From assembly GCF_004795055.1 (NCBI RefSeq), contig NZ_SSBJ01000008.1, positions 1-64,000 on the forward strand: 64,000 nucleotides of DNA, given 5' to 3'. Positions 17,719 to 26,599 of this stretch are shown piece by piece. The notes under the pieces are model-generated. The model was given only the letters and a program-made list of their open reading frames with translations, was not told the DNA's origin and did not search any database. The DNA is from Streptomyces sp. A1136 (GTDB lineage Bacteria > Actinomycetota > Actinomycetes > Streptomycetales > Streptomycetaceae). Every line of letters starts with the position of its first letter. The stretch's first letter is position 1. The translations under genes were made by a program, and so were the position numbers.

Positions 17719-19395
17719 ATGCGCATTCTCGGAATCAACGCCCTCTTCCACGACCCCGCCGCCGCGCTCGTCATCGACGGCCACATCGTCGCCGCCGCCG
17801 AGGAGGAACGTTTCTCCCGACGGAAGCACGGCAAGCGTCCGGTGCCCTTCTCCGCCTGGGAACTTCCCGTACAGGCCGCTTCCTGGTGCCTACACCGGGC
17901 CGGTCTGCGCCCCCAGGACCTCGACGCCGTGGCCTACTCCTTCGACCCGGACCTCGCCCGACCCGCCGGGGAGATGGGCCTGGACGACCCCTGGGACCAC
18001 CTGCGGCTGACCTACGCCCGCGAGGCGCCGAACTTCCTGCGCGGCGCCCTGCCGGGGCTGGACCCGGCCCTCGTGCGTTTCGTGCCGCACCACATGGCGC
18101 ACGCCGCGTCCGCCGCGTTCGCCGCCGCCGGGGCCGACACCTCCTCGGTACTGGTCCTGGACGGGCGCGGCGAGCGGGCCTCGCACCTCGCGGCCCGCCG
18201 CGTCCACGACCGGCTGGAGCCCCTGCACTCCCAGGAACTCCCGCACTCCCTGGGCCTGGTGTACGAGGAACTCACCGCCCATCTGGGGTTCCTTCGCTCC
18301 TCCGACGAGTTCAAGGTCATGGCCCTCGCCTCGCACGGCACCCCGCGGATGCTGGCGGAGCTGCGCCGTCACGTGTACCCGACCGGCGACGGCGGGTTCC
18401 ACGCGGCCGGGGTCCCCTGGCACGAGCTGTGCTCCCCCCGCGGGCCCGAGGAGGCGTGGACGCGCGACCACGCCGATGTCGCCGCCAGTGCGCAGGCCGT
18501 ACTGGAGGAGACGCTGCTCGACCTGGCGCGCTGGCTGCACGGCAGGACCCACGACAGCCTCCTGACCCTGGCCGGCGGTGTCGCGCTGAACTGCGTCGCC
18601 AACTCCCGGATCGCCCGTGAGGGGCCCTTCTCCCGGGTGTGGGTGCAGCCGGCCGCCGGTGACGCGGGGACCGCGCTCGGCGGCGCCCTGCTGCTGGCCG
18701 CGGGCGCCGGGGACGACCCGGAGCCGATGACCGGCGCCGACCTGGGACGCGACTGGTCCGACGCCGAGCTCGGCGCCTGGCTCAAGACGGCCGCCGTGCC
18801 CTTCGAACGCCCCCCGGACATCGCCGAGACGGTCGCCCGGGCCCTCGCCGACAACGCGATCGTCGCCTGGTTCCAGGGGCGTTCGGAGTACGGACCGCGG
18901 GCTCTGGGGCATCGCTCGCTGCTCGCCCACCCGGGGCACGCGGGCAACCTGGAGCGGCTCAACGACGTGAAGGGGCGCGAGCAGTTCCGGCCGGTGGCGC
19001 CGATGGTGCTCGCCGACCGCGCCGCCGCCATCTTCACCGGGCCCGTCCCCAGCCCGTACATGCTGTTCGTGCACGACGTGGCGCCCGAGTGGCGGGAGCG
19101 GATTCCCGCCGTCGTGCACGTCGACGGCACCGCCCGCATCCAGACCGTCGACCCGGCCTCCGAGCCTCTGGTGGCCCGGATGCTGGGCCACTTCGAGCGG
19201 CTCACCGGGGTGCCGGTGGTGGTCAACACCAGCCTGAACACGGCCGGTCGGCCCATGGTGGACGATCCGCGCGACGCGCTGGAGTGCTTCGGTTCCTCAC
19301 CCGTCGACCTCCTCGCGATCGGACCGTACGCGATCCGGCGCGGTTCGTTCTTCCGCACCGACGACCGCTCCGACGAAGAAGGTTGGTCCCGATGA
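17719..19395 (+). CDS. NodU/CmcH-family sugar O-carbamoyltransferase
   Basis: A 558-residue carbamoyltransferase of the TobZ/NodU/CmcH family, which moves a carbamoyl group from carbamoyl phosphate (through carbamoyl-AMP) to a hydroxyl, often on a sugar. The N-terminal Kae1-like domain has H-D-P-A-A-A-L at 11-17 and metal-binding H-H-M-A-H at 124-128. The C-terminal YrdC-like part has G-R-S-E-Y-G-P-R-A-L-G-H-R and N-T-S-L-N. The length is normal. The stop codon overlaps the ATG of the next gene (ATGA). It implies that the glycan made by this operon carries a carbamoylated sugar. Confidence 0.92.
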   Translation: MRILGINALFHDPAAALVIDGHIVAAAEEERFSRRKHGKRPVPFSAWELPVQAASWCLHRAGLRPQDLDAVAYSFDPDLARPAGEMGLDDPWDHLRLTYAREAPNFLRGALPGLDPALVRFVPHHMAHAASAAFAAAGADTSSVLVLDGRGERASHLAARRVHDRLEPLHSQELPHSLGLVYEELTAHLGFLRSSDEFKVMALASHGTPRMLAELRRHVYPTGDGGFHAAGVPWHELCSPRGPEEAWTRDHADVAASAQAVLEETLLDLARWLHGRTHDSLLTLAGGVALNCVANSRIAREGPFSRVWVQPAAGDAGTALGGALLLAAGAGDDPEPMTGADLGRDWSDAELGAWLKTAAVPFERPPDIAETVARALADNAIVAWFQGRSEYGPRALGHRSLLAHPGHAGNLERLNDVKGREQFRPVAPMVLADRAAAIFTGPVPSPYMLFVHDVAPEWRERIPAVVHVDGTARIQTVDPASEPLVARMLGHFERLTGVPVVVNTSLNTAGRPMVDDPRDALECFGSSPVDLLAIGPYAIRRGSFFRTDDRSDEEGWSR

Positions 19396-20468
19396 CCGCG
19401 TACGCCCCTCCCCGCACGGCCCCGCCGTACGCCGTGGTGGTACCGACCCTGGGCCGCCCGAGCCTGAGCCGGTGCCTGGCCGCGCTGGCCGCCTCCACCG
19501 GGCCCAAGCCGGTCCGGGTCGTCCTCGTGGACGACCAGCCACGCGCCGGCGGGACACCCCTGCCCGTCGAGGTCCCCGACGCACTGCGCGGCGTGACGGT
19601 GACGGTGCCCGGCGGGGGCCGCGGGCCCGCCGCCGCGCGCAACACCGGCCGCCGCGAGGTGGGCGGCGTCGCCCACTGGATCGTCTTCCTCGACGACGAC
19701 GTGCTGCCCGGACCCGAATGGGGCGAGGAGTTGGCCGGCGACCTCGCCGCGGCATCCGAGCGGACCGGCGGGATCTCCGCCCGGATAGCGGTGCCGCTGC
19801 CGGGCGAGCGCCGCCCCACCGACTGGGAGCGCGGCACGGCCGGGCTGGCCACCGCGCGCTGGATCACCGCCGACATGGCCTACCGGCCGGAAGTCCTGGA
19901 AGCGGTCGGCGGGTTCGACGAACGGTTCCGACGGGCCTTCCGCGAGGACGCCGATCTGGCGCTGCGGGTCCTGGACGCCGGCTGGAGCCTGGACGAGGGC
20001 CTGCGCCGCACCACCCATCCGGTGCGCCCGACCGACCGCTGGGTCTCCGTACGCCAGCAGGCCGGGAACGCCGACGACGTCCTGATGAACCGACTGCACG
20101 GCGGCGGGTGGTGGAGCCGGGCGAGCGCGCCCCGGGGCCGGCTGCCGCGCCACCTGCTGGTGACCGGCGCGGCGGCCGGGGCGGTGTCCTGCGCCGTCCT
20201 CGGCAGACGCGGCGCCGCCGTCGCGTGCGCGACCGGGTGGCTGGCGGGTACGGCCGAGTTCGCGGGGGCGCGGATCGCACCGGGGCCCCGCACCCGGCAG
20301 GAGGTGCTGTCCATGGCGGTGACCAGCGTGCTGATCCCGCCGGTCGCCACCTGGCACTGGCTGCGCGGGCAGGTCCGCCACCGCCGGGCGCTGCCGTGGC
20401 GCCCCCGGCCGGAGGCGGCGCCCGCGCGGACGCCGCGCACCCCGGTCCGGGAACCGGTGACGCGATGA
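19392..20468 (+). CDS. Family 2 glycosyltransferase with C-terminal hydrophobic region
   Basis: A 358-residue GT-A glycosyltransferase. V-V-V-P-T-L-G-R-P at 15-23 opens the nucleotide-binding domain, D-D-D at 101-103 is the metal-binding DXD, and E-D-A-D-L-A-L-R supplies the catalytic-region acid. Residues about 245-310 are hydrophobic and could form two or three membrane segments, which would place it at the membrane on a lipid-linked acceptor. Four-base overlaps couple it to the genes on both sides. Donor and acceptor are unknown. Confidence 0.87.
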   Translation: MTAYAPPRTAPPYAVVVPTLGRPSLSRCLAALAASTGPKPVRVVLVDDQPRAGGTPLPVEVPDALRGVTVTVPGGGRGPAAARNTGRREVGGVAHWIVFLDDDVLPGPEWGEELAGDLAAASERTGGISARIAVPLPGERRPTDWERGTAGLATARWITADMAYRPEVLEAVGGFDERFRRAFREDADLALRVLDAGWSLDEGLRRTTHPVRPTDRWVSVRQQAGNADDVLMNRLHGGGWWSRASAPRGRLPRHLLVTGAAAGAVSCAVLGRRGAAVACATGWLAGTAEFAGARIAPGPRTRQEVLSMAVTSVLIPPVATWHWLRGQVRHRRALPWRPRPEAAPARTPRTPVREPVTR

Positions 20469-21100
20469 CCCGGCCGCTCCCGCCCGGTCCCTGGCTGTTC
20501 GAAGCGTCCCCCCGGATCCGGTCGGACCACGGGGCCGACCCGGAGCTGCCCCGGGCGGTGTTGTTCGACCGGGACGGCACCCTGGTGGCCGACGTGCCCT
20601 ACAACGGTGACCCGAGGCGGGTGACGCCGATGCCCTCGGCACGCGAGGCCGTGGCCGCCGTACGCGCCCTGGGCATCCCGGTGGGGGTCGTGAGCAACCA
20701 GTCGGGTGTCGCCCGCGGCCTGTTGTCGCGCTCCCAGGTGCTGGCCGTGCGCGAACGGGTCGACGGGCTGTTCGGACCGTTCGCGGTGTGGGCGGTGTGC
20801 CCGCACGGGCCGCGCGACGCCTGCGGCTGCCGCAAGCCCGCTCCGGGCCTGGTGTTCGCCGCCTGCCGGTACCTCGGGGTGCCCCCCGAGCGGACCGTGG
20901 TCATCGGGGACATCGGGGCCGATGTGGAGGCCGCGCGCGCCGCCGGCGCCCGGGGCGTGCTCGTACCGACCGGGCGGACCCTGCCGGAGGAGGTCCTGGC
21001 GGCCGGTGAGACGGCGGCGGACCTCCTCGCGGCGGTCCGGCTGGTGCTGGGGGACCGTACCCCGGCGGTGGCGGCCACGAGTCCGCGGAGCGCCCCGTGA
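20465..21100 (+). CDS. gmhB: D-glycero-D-manno-heptose 1,7-bisphosphate 7-phosphatase
   Basis: A 211-residue HAD-superfamily phosphatase. The nucleophile motif F-D-R-D-G-T-L puts Asp35 and Asp37 in place, S-N-Q-S-G is at 77-81, and a Cys/His zinc loop (Cys112, His114, Cys120, Cys122) precedes the motif III Lys124. G-D-x-x-x-D follows. This zinc loop separates GmhB and histidinol-phosphatase relatives from other HADs. GmhB removes the 7-phosphate of heptose-1,7-bisphosphate between the two HldE steps. With gmhA and hldE in the same operon, the heptose assignment is strong. Confidence 0.9.
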   Translation: MTRPLPPGPWLFEASPRIRSDHGADPELPRAVLFDRDGTLVADVPYNGDPRRVTPMPSAREAVAAVRALGIPVGVVSNQSGVARGLLSRSQVLAVRERVDGLFGPFAVWAVCPHGPRDACGCRKPAPGLVFAACRYLGVPPERTVVIGDIGADVEAARAAGARGVLVPTGRTLPEEVLAAGETAADLLAAVRLVLGDRTPAVAATSPRSAP

Positions 21101-22176
21101 ACGGCCCCCGCACGCTGGTGGTACGGCTGGACAGCGCGGGCGACGTGCTGCTGGCCGGCCCGGCGGTCCGGGCGGTCGCCGCGGGCTCCTCGTACACCGC
21201 GATGCTCTGCGGGCCGCTCGGCGAGCCGGCCGCCCGACTCCTGCCCGGGGTGGACGACGTGCTCGTGTACGACGCGCCCTGGGTGGGGCTGGAGCCCGCC
21301 CCGGCCTCCTACCCGGAGTGCGCGGGGCTGCTGGAGGCGATCGGGGCGGCCCGGTTCGACCGGGCGTTGATCCTCGTGTCCTACCACCAGAGCCCGCTGC
21401 CGGCGGCCCTGCTGTTGAAACTGGCGGGGGTGCCCTGGGCCGCCGCCGACTGCGAGGACTATCCCGGGTCCCTGCTCGACCTGCGTCACCGGCGCCTGCC
21501 GCACCGGCACGAGGCGTGGGCCGCGCTGGACCTGGCCCGGGACTGCGGGTTCTCGCTGCCGCGCGGCGACGACGGGGCGCTGCGCGTGCGCACCCCGCCC
21601 GACACCACGCACCTGACCGGGTCGCAGCCGTACGTGGTGCTGCATCCGGGGGCGGCCGCCCCGGCGCGCGCCTGGACCGCCCCGCGGGCGGCGCGCGCGG
21701 CCGAGGCGCTCAGTGCGGCGGGCTACCGGCTGGTGGTCACCGGCAGTCGCGCCGAGCAGGACCTGACCGCCCGGGTGGCGGGCGACCACGCGCTGGACCT
21801 CGGCGGGGTCACCGCCGACCTGGCGGAGCTGGCGGGCGTCCTCGCGGGCGCCCGGGTCGTACTCACCGGCAACACCGGTCCCGCGCACCTCGCCGCGGCG
21901 ACGGGCACCCCCGTCGCCTGTCTGTTCGCGCCGGTGGTCCCCGCCGAGCGCTGGCGTCCGTACGGAGTGCCGCACGTGCTGCTCGGCGACCAGGAGGCCC
22001 GCTGCGCGCGGACCAGGGCCCGCCGATGCCCGGTGGAGGGCCACCCGTGCCTGGACGGGGTGGGCGACGTGGAGGTGCTGGCGGCGGTGGCGACGCTGGG
22101 AGGCGGAACCGCACTGGGTACCGAACCGGCCCGGCCGGGCGGCTCATCCGAGACGGAGCGAGGAGCGAGGGTATGA
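21097..22176 (+). CDS. Family 9 glycosyltransferase (heptosyltransferase-like)
   Basis: A 359-residue GT-B enzyme of family GT9, the family of LPS heptosyltransferases WaaC, WaaF and WaaQ. It starts with V-V-R-L-D-S-A-G-D-V-L-L-A-G-P-A-V-R, the N-terminal acceptor-domain loop. The ADP-sugar domain has V-V-L-H-P-G-A near 180 and G-N-T-G-P-A-H-L-A-A-A near 256, the family signature for the donor phosphate. GTG start overlapping the gmhB stop (GTGA). Heptose transfer is the most likely role given the neighbours; the acceptor is unknown because this organism type has no lipopolysaccharide. Confidence 0.88.
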   Translation: MNGPRTLVVRLDSAGDVLLAGPAVRAVAAGSSYTAMLCGPLGEPAARLLPGVDDVLVYDAPWVGLEPAPASYPECAGLLEAIGAARFDRALILVSYHQSPLPAALLLKLAGVPWAAADCEDYPGSLLDLRHRRLPHRHEAWAALDLARDCGFSLPRGDDGALRVRTPPDTTHLTGSQPYVVLHPGAAAPARAWTAPRAARAAEALSAAGYRLVVTGSRAEQDLTARVAGDHALDLGGVTADLAELAGVLAGARVVLTGNTGPAHLAAATGTPVACLFAPVVPAERWRPYGVPHVLLGDQEARCARTRARRCPVEGHPCLDGVGDVEVLAAVATLGGGTALGTEPARPGGSSETERGARV

Positions 22177-23138
22177 ACATCCTGCTGTGGCACGTACACG
22201 GGTCCTGGACCACTGCCTTCGTCCAGGGGCCGCACACGTATCTGGTGCCCGTCACGCCGGAACGCGATCCGGACGGCCTGGGGCGCGCCCGTACCTTCTC
22301 GTGGCCGGATTCGGTCAGGGAGGTGACACCCGGGGAGCTGCGCGAGACGCCCATCGACCTGGTCGTCCTCCAACGCCCGCACGAGGCGGAGCTGGCCGAG
22401 CGGTGGTCGGGCGGGCGCCGTCCGGGCCGGGACGTGCCCGCCGTCTACCTGGAGCACAACGCGCCCGACGGGGACGTCCCCCTCACCCGGCACCCCTTCG
22501 CCGACCGCGACGACCTGGTCCTCGTCCACGTCACGCACTTCAACCGGCTGTTCTGGGACAACGGCTCCACCCGGACCGAGGTGATCGAACACGGCGTCGT
22601 CGACCCGGGACACCTGTACTCGGGCCACCTCCCCCGGGCCGCCGTCGTCGTCAACGACCCCGTCCGCAGGGGCCGGTACACCGGGACGGACCTGCTGGCC
22701 GCCCTCGGCGAAGCCGTACCGCTCGACGTGTTCGGCATGCGGACCGAGGGCCTGGCCGAACACCTGGGCGTGCCGGCGGACCGCTGCCGCAGCGCCGATC
22801 TGCCGCAACGGGCCCTGCACGAGGCGATGGCCGCGCGGCGGATGTACATCCACCCGGTGCGCTGGACCTCGCTGGGGCTGTCCCTCCTGGAGGCCATGCA
22901 CCTGGGCATGCCGGTCGTCGCCCTGGCCACGACCGAGGCGGTGGAGGCGGTCCCGGCCGGCACCGGGACGCTGTCGACCCGCCCCGAGGTGCTGGCGCGC
23001 GCCGCCCGGCTCTACCGGGAGGATCCGCAGGCCGCGGCCGAGGACGGCGCGCGGGCCCGCCAAGCCGTTTTGGAACGGTACGGACTCAAACGCTTCCTCG
23101 CCGACTGGGAGCGCGTGATGACGGAGGTCTGCTCATGA
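22173..23138 (+). CDS. Glycosyltransferase, GT-B fold (family 4-like)
   Basis: A 321-residue protein with a poorly conserved N-terminal half and a GT4/GT1-type C-terminal donor site: Y-I-H-P-V-R-W-T-S-L-G-L-S-L-L-E-A-M-H-L-G-M-P-V-V-A-L includes the E-x7-E-like helix used for nucleotide-sugar binding. The opening L-L-W-H-V-H-G-S-W is similar to uncharacterised Streptomyces glycosyltransferases. It is shorter than most GT4 enzymes. Four-base overlaps link it to the neighbouring genes. Donor and acceptor are unknown. Confidence 0.82.
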   Translation: MNILLWHVHGSWTTAFVQGPHTYLVPVTPERDPDGLGRARTFSWPDSVREVTPGELRETPIDLVVLQRPHEAELAERWSGGRRPGRDVPAVYLEHNAPDGDVPLTRHPFADRDDLVLVHVTHFNRLFWDNGSTRTEVIEHGVVDPGHLYSGHLPRAAVVVNDPVRRGRYTGTDLLAALGEAVPLDVFGMRTEGLAEHLGVPADRCRSADLPQRALHEAMAARRMYIHPVRWTSLGLSLLEAMHLGMPVVALATTEAVEAVPAGTGTLSTRPEVLARAARLYREDPQAAAEDGARARQAVLERYGLKRFLADWERVMTEVCS

Positions 23139-24394
23139 CGGCGCGACGGAGCCCCTTTGTCACCCGCCCCGCCGGCAGGAGCCTGTCCATCGCCCTGGTG
23201 TCCGAGCACGCCAGTCCGCTGGCCGCCCTCGGCGGAGTCGACGCGGGGGGTCAGAACGTACACGTCGCCCGGCTGGCGGGGGCGCTCGCCGACCGGGGCC
23301 ACCGCGTGACCGTGTACACCCGCTGGGACTCCAGGGACCTCCCGGTCACCAAGCCGTTGCGCCCGGGCGTACTGGTCCACCACGTGCCGGCCGGGCCGGC
23401 GGAGCAACTGCCCAAGGACGAACTGCTGCCGCACATGCTGGAGTTCGCCCGCTACCTGGCCCTGCAATGGCAGGAGCGGGGGCCCGACGTGGTGCACTCC
23501 CACTTCTGGATGTCAGGGCTCGCCTCGCTCCAGGTCGCGCGCGAGTTGCGGCTGCCGCTGCTGCACACCTACCACGCGCTGGGCACGGTCAAGCGGCGCC
23601 ACCAGGGGCACGCCGACACCAGTCCGCCGGCCCGCATCCCGTGCGAGGTGCAGGTGGGGCTCGGCTGTGACCGGGTGGTCGCCACCTGCCGCGACGAGGT
23701 CATGGAGCTCGCCGGCATGGGGGTGCCGACCGAGAAGGTCGACGTCGTGCCCTGCGGGGTGGACACCGAGGAGTTCTCCCCCGAGGGGCCGATCGCCGAA
23801 CGCGGTCCGTACCGCCACCGGCTGCTCCAATTGGGTCGGCTGGTCCCCCGCAAGGGCGCCGCCGTCGCGATCGCCGCCCTGGCCGCGCTGCCCGACGCGG
23901 AACTCGTCGTGGCGGGCGGTCCCCCGCCGGAGCGGATCGACGCGTATCCGGAGACACGCCGACTGCGGGACCTGGCGCGGGCCGCCGGCGTCGCCGACCG
24001 GGTCCGCTTCACCGGCGCAGTGGCCGGCGCCGATGTACCGGCCCTGCTGCGCAGCGCCGACGTGGTGCTCTGCCCGGCGGACTACGAACCCTTCGGGATC
24101 GTTCCGCTGGAGGCGATGGCCTGCGGCAAGGCGGTCGTCGCCAGCGCGGTCGGCGGGCAGGCCGACACCGTCGCCGACCGGGTCACCGGCCGGCTGGTAC
24201 CGCCCGGCGACGCCGATGCGCTCGGCGCCGCCGTCGGCGAACTGCTCGCCGATCCCGCCCTGCGGGAGGCGTACGGGGCCGCGGGCCGGCGCCGCGTACT
24301 GAGCCGGTACGGCTGGGCGAACGTCGCTGGGGCCACCGAGACGGCGTACCGCTCGGTGCTCGGCGCGCGCACGGCGGTGGCGGGAGCCCGCTGA
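23135..24394 (+). CDS. Family 4 glycosyltransferase (MshA/sucrose-synthase-like)
   Basis: A 419-residue retaining GT-B glycosyltransferase. The N-terminal G-G-V-D-A-G-G-Q-N-V-H-V is the substrate loop shared by MshA and sucrose-phosphate synthase types; H-S-H-F-W-M-S-G and L-H-T-Y-H-A-L-G-T-V-K follow. The C-terminal domain has L-G-R-L-V-P-R-K-G and the E-P-F-G-I-V-P-L-E-A-M-A-C-G-K motif with the catalytic-site pair of glutamates. Full length. Coupled to the previous gene by ATGA. A true mshA would not be in this context, so a glycan-assembly role is inferred. Confidence 0.9.
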   Translation: MTARRSPFVTRPAGRSLSIALVSEHASPLAALGGVDAGGQNVHVARLAGALADRGHRVTVYTRWDSRDLPVTKPLRPGVLVHHVPAGPAEQLPKDELLPHMLEFARYLALQWQERGPDVVHSHFWMSGLASLQVARELRLPLLHTYHALGTVKRRHQGHADTSPPARIPCEVQVGLGCDRVVATCRDEVMELAGMGVPTEKVDVVPCGVDTEEFSPEGPIAERGPYRHRLLQLGRLVPRKGAAVAIAALAALPDAELVVAGGPPPERIDAYPETRRLRDLARAAGVADRVRFTGAVAGADVPALLRSADVVLCPADYEPFGIVPLEAMACGKAVVASAVGGQADTVADRVTGRLVPPGDADALGAAVGELLADPALREAYGAAGRRRVLSRYGWANVAGATETAYRSVLGARTAVAGAR

Positions 24395-24488
24395 CAACCC
24401 ATCCTCCGGACCCCACCGGGCACCACCGACTACCGAAGGAGGGACGGGTACGGCCGCGGCCCCATGGCCCGGCCGGCGCCCGGCCGCC

Positions 24489-25172
24489 ATGACCGATCAC
24501 TTCGCACTCGACGGCGCTCACCGGCACTGCCAGTCGCTCCAGGACGCCCTGGACCGGCTGCGCGACCACGGCCTCGGCCGGCTCGGCGACTGGGGCGCGC
24601 GGCTCGCGGCCGTGCTGCCCGCCGGTGGCCGGCTGCTGGCCGCCGGCAACGGCGGCAGCGCCGCCCAGGCCCAGCACCTGACCGCCGAACTGGTGGGCCG
24701 CTACCGGCAGGAACGGCCGGCCTACTCCGCCATCGCGCTGCACGCCGAGACCTCCAGCCTCACCGCGATCGGCAACGACTACGGGTTCGACCAGGTGTTC
24801 GCCCGCCAGGTGGCGGCGCACGGCCGTCCGGGTGACGTCCTGGTGCTGCTGTCCACCTCGGGCCGCAGCCCCAACCTGATCTCCGCCGCCATCGCGGGTC
24901 GGACCGCGGGGATGGAGGTGTGGGCGATGACCGGCCCGGGGCCGAACCCGCTGGCGGAGGCCGCCCACGAGGCGCTGCACGTCGACGCGCCCGCCACCGC
25001 CACCGTGCAGGAGACCCACCTGGTGGCCGTGCACCTGCTGTGCGAGGCCTTCGACTCCGCCGCCGCCACCCCCGGCGCCGCCCGTCCGGTGAGCCGAGGG
25101 CGCGAGGTGCGCGACCGCGCCTCGGCGCCGAAGCGGTCCGGGGCGGTCCCCGTCTTCCGGCGGCTGCCGTGA
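24489..25172 (+). CDS. gmhA: Sedoheptulose 7-phosphate isomerase
   Basis: A 227-residue SIS-domain protein that converts sedoheptulose-7-phosphate to D-glycero-D-manno-heptose-7-phosphate, the first committed step of nucleotide-heptose synthesis. G-N-G-G-S-A-A-Q-A-Q-H (53-63) and S-T-S-G-R-S-P-N (122-129) bind the phosphate. Glu67 and the Q-E-T-H at 174-177 with His182 match the catalytic Glu/His positions of E. coli GmhA. A charged tail of about 30 residues is extra. No clear ribosome-binding site precedes the ATG at 24489, although GAAGGAGGG lies about 45 bases upstream. The stop overlaps the GTG of hldE. Confidence 0.92.
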   Translation: MTDHFALDGAHRHCQSLQDALDRLRDHGLGRLGDWGARLAAVLPAGGRLLAAGNGGSAAQAQHLTAELVGRYRQERPAYSAIALHAETSSLTAIGNDYGFDQVFARQVAAHGRPGDVLVLLSTSGRSPNLISAAIAGRTAGMEVWAMTGPGPNPLAEAAHEALHVDAPATATVQETHLVAVHLLCEAFDSAAATPGAARPVSRGREVRDRASAPKRSGAVPVFRRLP

Positions 25173-26572
25173 CCGGAAACGCACCGCTCGTGGTGGTGGG
25201 CGACGTCCTGCTGGACGAGGACATCGAGGGCGTCTCCACCCGTCTGTCCCCCGACGCCCCCGCGCCGGTCGTCGACGTCACGGGCGAGCGGCGCAGGCCC
25301 GGCGGCGCGGGGCTCGCGGCCGTCCTGGCGGCCCGGGGAGGCCGGGAGGTGGTCCTGGTCACCGCGTTGGGTGACGACGAGGCCAGTGAGACCGTACGGG
25401 CCGCGCTGCGCGGGCGGGTCCGGGTGGTGGAGATCCCGCTCGAAGGCGACCTCCCGGTCAAGACCCGGGTCCTGGCGGGCGGGCGGCCCCTGGTCCGCAT
25501 CGACCGCGGCGGAGGCACCCCCGGTTCCCCGGCCCGCGCGGTACGGGAGGCCCTGGAGCAGGCCGGGACGGTACTGGTGGCCGACTACGGGCGGCTGACG
25601 GCGCGCGCCGTGCGGGGGGCTCTGGAGGCGGTGGCCCCGAGGGTGCCGCTGGTTTGGGACCCACACCCCAAGGGCGACGACCCGGTGGTCGGGGCCCGAC
25701 TGGTGACGCCCAACGCGGCGGAGACACGGGCGCTCAGCGGTGTGGAGGGCGTCTCCCTGCGGGCGTACGCGGAGCGGGGCGCCGAACTGGCGGACCGGTG
25801 GCGGGCCGCCGCGGTGGCGGTGACCCTGGGCGAGCGCGGCGTGCTGCTGACGCGGGCCGGTGAGCAGACGCCGATGCTGGTCCCCGCGCCGTACCGCGCC
25901 GAGGGCGACCCGTGCGGGGCGGGCGACTGCTTCGCCGCCGCGACGGCGGCGGCGCTGGCCGACGGGGCACTGCCGGAGGAGGCGGTGGAGCGGGGGGTGG
26001 CCGAGGCGGCCGCCTTCGTCGCGGCCGGCGGGGCGGGCAACCGCCTGCTGTGGCGCGGCGGCGGCTCCCCCGCGGCCCCGCGACCGGCTCGGGAGCGGGA
26101 CCCCTTCGCGCTGGCTCGGGACGTCCGGGCGCGCGGCGGCACGGTGGTGGCCACGGGCGGTTGCTTCGACCTGCTGCACGCCGGGCACGTGGGGCTGCTG
26201 GAAAGCGCCCGGCGGATCGGGGACTGCCTGATCGTGTGCGTCAACAACGACGCCTCGCTGGGCCGGCTGAAGGGGCCCGGGCGGCCGTTGAACCCGCTCG
26301 CGGACCGGGTGCGGGTGCTGGAGGCGCTCGGCAGCGTCGACGCCGTCGCGCCGTTCGGGGAGGACACCCCGGCCCGACTGCTGAACCGGCTGCGACCCGA
26401 CGTGTGGGTCAAGGGCGGCGACTACTCCGCCGGGGAGCTCCCGGAGGCGGAGGTGCTGCGGCAGTGGGGCGGCCAGGCGGTGGTCCTGCCGTACCTCGAC
26501 GGTCGTTCCACCACCACCCTCGCCCACCGCGCCGCCCGCGCCGCCGCGCCCGCGGCCCCGACGACGCCCTGA
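25169..26572 (+). CDS. hldE: Bifunctional heptose-7-phosphate kinase / heptose-1-phosphate adenylyltransferase
   Basis: A 467-residue two-domain enzyme. Residues 1-300 are a PfkB-type kinase with D-G/N-type sugar site and the anion-hole motif G-A-G-D-C-F at 250-255 (base Asp253). Residues about 325-467 are a nucleotidyltransferase with G-C-F-D-L-L-H-A-G-H at 331-340 and R-L-K-G near 385. This is the HldE layout: kinase to heptose-1,7-bisphosphate, then, after GmhB, ADP transfer to give ADP-D-glycero-beta-D-manno-heptose. The GTG start overlaps the gmhA stop by four bases. ADP rather than another nucleotide is inferred from family. Confidence 0.93.
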   Translation: MTGNAPLVVVGDVLLDEDIEGVSTRLSPDAPAPVVDVTGERRRPGGAGLAAVLAARGGREVVLVTALGDDEASETVRAALRGRVRVVEIPLEGDLPVKTRVLAGGRPLVRIDRGGGTPGSPARAVREALEQAGTVLVADYGRLTARAVRGALEAVAPRVPLVWDPHPKGDDPVVGARLVTPNAAETRALSGVEGVSLRAYAERGAELADRWRAAAVAVTLGERGVLLTRAGEQTPMLVPAPYRAEGDPCGAGDCFAAATAAALADGALPEEAVERGVAEAAAFVAAGGAGNRLLWRGGGSPAAPRPARERDPFALARDVRARGGTVVATGGCFDLLHAGHVGLLESARRIGDCLIVCVNNDASLGRLKGPGRPLNPLADRVRVLEALGSVDAVAPFGEDTPARLLNRLRPDVWVKGGDYSAGELPEAEVLRQWGGQAVVLPYLDGRSTTTLAHRAARAAAPAAPTTP

Positions 26573-26599
26573 CGTGCGCCCGCTACTCCGGGAGGTCCC

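Noticed and set aside
19472..20464. Longer upstream frame of the gmhB gene
   Set aside because: Arg/Gly/Pro-rich sequence out of phase with the overlapping glycosyltransferase; the ATG at 20465 overlaps that stop codon as elsewhere in the operon.
23135..24394. True mycothiol glycosyltransferase MshA
   Set aside because: The fold and loops are similar, but the gene is embedded in a heptose-glycan operon by start/stop overlaps, unlike mshA loci.
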